From: Garcia nutans
Taxonomy: Eukaryota > Streptophyta > Magnoliopsida > Malpighiales > Euphorbiaceae
Reading direction: 5' to 3'
NCBI GenBank assembly: GCA_947685225.1
Contig: CANTUV010000072.1
Coordinates: 558,001 to 622,000 of the forward strand
DNA: 64,000 nucleotides
Shown: positions 62,361-64,000 of the stretch, piece after piece
Position numbering within the stretch: position 1 is the first letter of the stretch
Layout of the letters: each line of letters begins with the position of its first letter
Program-made: the position numbers and the translations under genes
The notes under the pieces: model-generated
Seen by the model: the letters and a program-made list of their open reading frames with translations, nothing else
What the model was told of the DNA's origin: nothing
The model's database searches: none

Positions 62361-62848
62361 AATAACTCATATATATAAATAACGGAAAAATAGGAGGAAT
62401 GAAGGAATGATGAAGACAAAGATCTGTCATACCATCATTTAAAAAAATAAAAAAATTATTATATTACTGTTCAAGTATAAGCCAATGTCTTTTTCGATAC
62501 CCAACCTTTGAATGTTAGCTCCATATATTTTTTTAAAGGAAAATAAGAACTAACTCGATTTACCTTTTTACTTGGGTGAGACAACGCAAATCGATCGCCA
62601 ACAAATGGACTCGCAGAGAACAAAAAATATCGACACTGCAAAAGATAGGGATGAGATCGGCAAAGAGAAATAAAGAGAAGTGATCGAATAAGAGGAAGAT
62701 AAAGAGTATATCAAAAAATAAAAGAGAGAAAGGAACATAGTGGACGGGGAGAAAGAGAGAGCCCAGGAGAGAGAAAATATTTTTCCCACATTTTTTTCAT
62801 TTTTAAGGGATTGAGAGAGGCATTTTTGTCAAATAAAGTCTAGTTAAG
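62361..62848. other. Outer right end of the MULE, subterminal unique region
   Basis: AT-rich, with a purine-rich plus strand (GAGAGAAAG runs, 62,650-62,785) that mirrors the pyrimidine-rich stretch at 31,900-32,150 on the left. No gene seen; the minus frame at 62,568-62,789 is a low-complexity CT tract. Confidence 0.5.
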
Positions 62849-62957
62849 ATTACTAAGGTCTATAATTTATTAATGTAATGGTCAAGAGTATTTTTTTTGT
62901 CAAATTCACAAAAAAAAGCCATAAGTAAAATATTAATAAATTATAGATCTTAGTAAT
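62849..62957. repeat. 109-bp foldback at the right MULE edge
   Basis: Arms 62,849-62,874 and 62,932-62,957 are inverted copies with 25 of 26 matches and a 57-bp spacer. Could be a small MITE or part of the terminal structure of the MULE. Confidence 0.8.
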
Positions 62958-64000
62958 CATAAGTAGATTTTTTTGAATAAAAATATTTCTCAATTTTAGG
63001 AGTTTACTCGGGCCGAATTTTATACTTATTCAAAGTCTGACCCGAGTTTAACTCGAATTGCATTACATGACCCAAGGTCCAGCCCTAAGCCCAAGGACAA
63101 AGATGAACTCGAGCCTCAGGCTAACCCATATAAGTTGGGACGTGCCTCTCGAGCCAGACAAATTTAAAATTGGGCCTACTGAGATTATAATTACAAATTT
63201 GAAATTGGGCCCACCGTTATTATTATTATTGTTATTAATGTTGTTTTAACATTTAAATATTATTAATAATATTAACAACATTTAAATACTATTATTATAA
63301 TTATTATATTATTATTATTAAATGAAGCTTGAAATCATATTCATAATTTTAAAGCATACAAATCCATGAAACTTAAAATAGAGAAAGTAAAAAAAAAAAC
63401 AAGCATACAAAGAAGAATAAAAGTATGCAAATGATCCAAACATCAAAAAGAATCCCAAACAATTACAAATCTAAAAACAATAAAAACTAACTTCCAAACA
63501 AAACCAAAAATTAGCAAAAAAAGATTAAAGATTGCCAAACAAAACAAAACTAAAAAACTACAATAAAACACAATCACATATCTGAGCCTACAAAAATATT
63601 AAAAAAAATACAACCCAACAAACCAAAAATAAAAAACAACCATCTTCATCAATCATTCAACCATTGTTATCTTCGTATGGCAAAGAATACGGAGAGAGAT
63701 TGAGAGAGTGACAAAGACATCAAAGATCAACTCACCATCAAGAGATCTAGAGAGAAAGACTGGGAGATTGAGAGGTTATGAGAGTACGAAACTAGGAGTT
63801 TGTGAGAAGAGAAATATACAATGAAGCAGAAATGAGAGAGCTAGTGGCAAACAAATAAGAGTTAGGGTTTCTAGTCTAAGGATTTATGTGAGTATATATA
63901 TACTCTGGTAGGACTGGGTTGGCTCCATAATTTTCTGAGCCAACCCGAAGTCTAACTTGAAAATTAAAAAAATTTGATCTTAAAACCCAAAGTCTAGCCC
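62958..64000. other. Right flank, unassigned; possible minus-strand promoter and leader
   Basis: GGGCC/GGCCC-rich blocks near 63,010-63,210 and again at 63,900-64,000 share words (AAGTCT, CCCAA.GTC.AGCCC) in the same direction, perhaps repeats of an element that runs out of the window. (ATT)n at 63,218-63,320. On the minus strand a TATATATATACTC at about 63,891-63,903 precedes AAACCCTAAC (about 63,862-63,871) and a CT-rich leader, which looks like a plant promoter and 5' UTR. No open frame of note follows. A 9-bp hairpin GGTTGGCTC/GAGCCAACC lies at 63,919-63,947. Confidence 0.35.

Larger units (their letters stand above)
31660..62960. mobile_element. Mutator-like element with minisatellite inverted ends carrying a Ulp1-type gene (nested host)
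   Basis: A 31-kb unit (about 10 kb once B and C are removed). Both ends consist of a unique AT- and CT-rich stretch followed inward by a long array of one 10-11 bp unit in opposite orientation. At 31,762-31,807 and, inverted, 62,863-62,909 the outer stretches still agree over about 46 bp (GAATTTGACA...ATTAATAAAT). Inside are the plus-strand DUF1985/Ulp1 gene and, converging on it, the C-terminus of a MULE transposase. Ulp1-carrying MULEs are known in plants (melon CUMULE, Arabidopsis Kaonashi), which supports the class. Exact ends and the 9-bp TSD could not be fixed, so the limits are approximate. Confidence 0.62.

Noticed and set aside
62568..62789. Ser/Leu-rich small protein with possible signal peptide
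   Set aside because: Low-complexity CT-rich strand at the MULE end, mirrored on the left; no protein features beyond composition.

Overview
This is eudicot-type plant nuclear DNA: AT-rich, intron-containing, and built mostly of nested transposable elements. The species cannot be named from sequence alone. The only host gene recognised is a minus-strand homologue of the AP-5 adaptor complex beta subunit (three exons between 23,213 and 31,528). It is broken by three frameshifts and two nonsense codons. Its large first intron holds a 5'-truncated L1-type LINE and a small element with GC-rich, hAT-like ends.

Left part (1-23 kb). A minus-strand LINE, with ORF1 at 21,491-22,326 and the start of its endonuclease at 7,580-8,161, was split by a plus-strand Ty3/gypsy Tekay-type chromovirus called E1 here (8,162-21,490; LTRs about 3 kb; TSD ACATC). 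E1 was itself hit by a foreign 2.5-kb solo LTR, D (12,532-15,074). On its other side the LINE is cut by Tekay element A (5' LTR 4,880-7,579, gag-protease 3,153-4,708). A is fused at about 3,153 to a truncated non-coding LTR element, F (1-3,152).

Right part (about 31.66-62.96 kb). The best reading is one Mutator-like DNA transposon (MULE) whose ends are long inverted minisatellite arms of a 10-11 bp unit (TATGAGTTGG/A and variants; 32.29-34.57 kb and, inverted, 59.51-62.36 kb). It carries, on the plus strand, a DUF1985 - coiled-coil - Ulp1 (C48 SUMO-type protease) gene. On the minus strand, facing it, is the C-terminal zinc-knuckle end of a MULE transposase. Two young retroelements split the Ulp1 gene. 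B (35,764-46,671; TSD TATTT) is a complete non-coding LTR element of LARD type, with a Tat/Ogre-like solo LTR in its first LTR. C (48,854-59,092; TSD GTAAC) is a Tekay element lying exactly between the Ulp1 histidine/aspartate part and the exon with the catalytic cysteine. Taking out B and C rejoins the gene, but it is a pseudogene (stops, a frameshift, active-site His replaced by Tyr).

All LTR families here (A, B, C, D, E1, F) share a folded core despite divergent sequence: two adjacent small hairpins, with paired base changes in one of them, a pair of about 26-nt inverted-repeat arms, and GTAACAG/CTGTTAC hairpins. All but E1 also carry a cassette of CACG/CGTG palindromes. The non-coding B and F elements keep the Tekay primer-binding site, leader hairpin and pre-PPT block, which fits movement in trans by Tekay machinery. 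I judge the two most noteworthy things here to be this shared structural core and the minisatellite-ended Ulp1 MULE.
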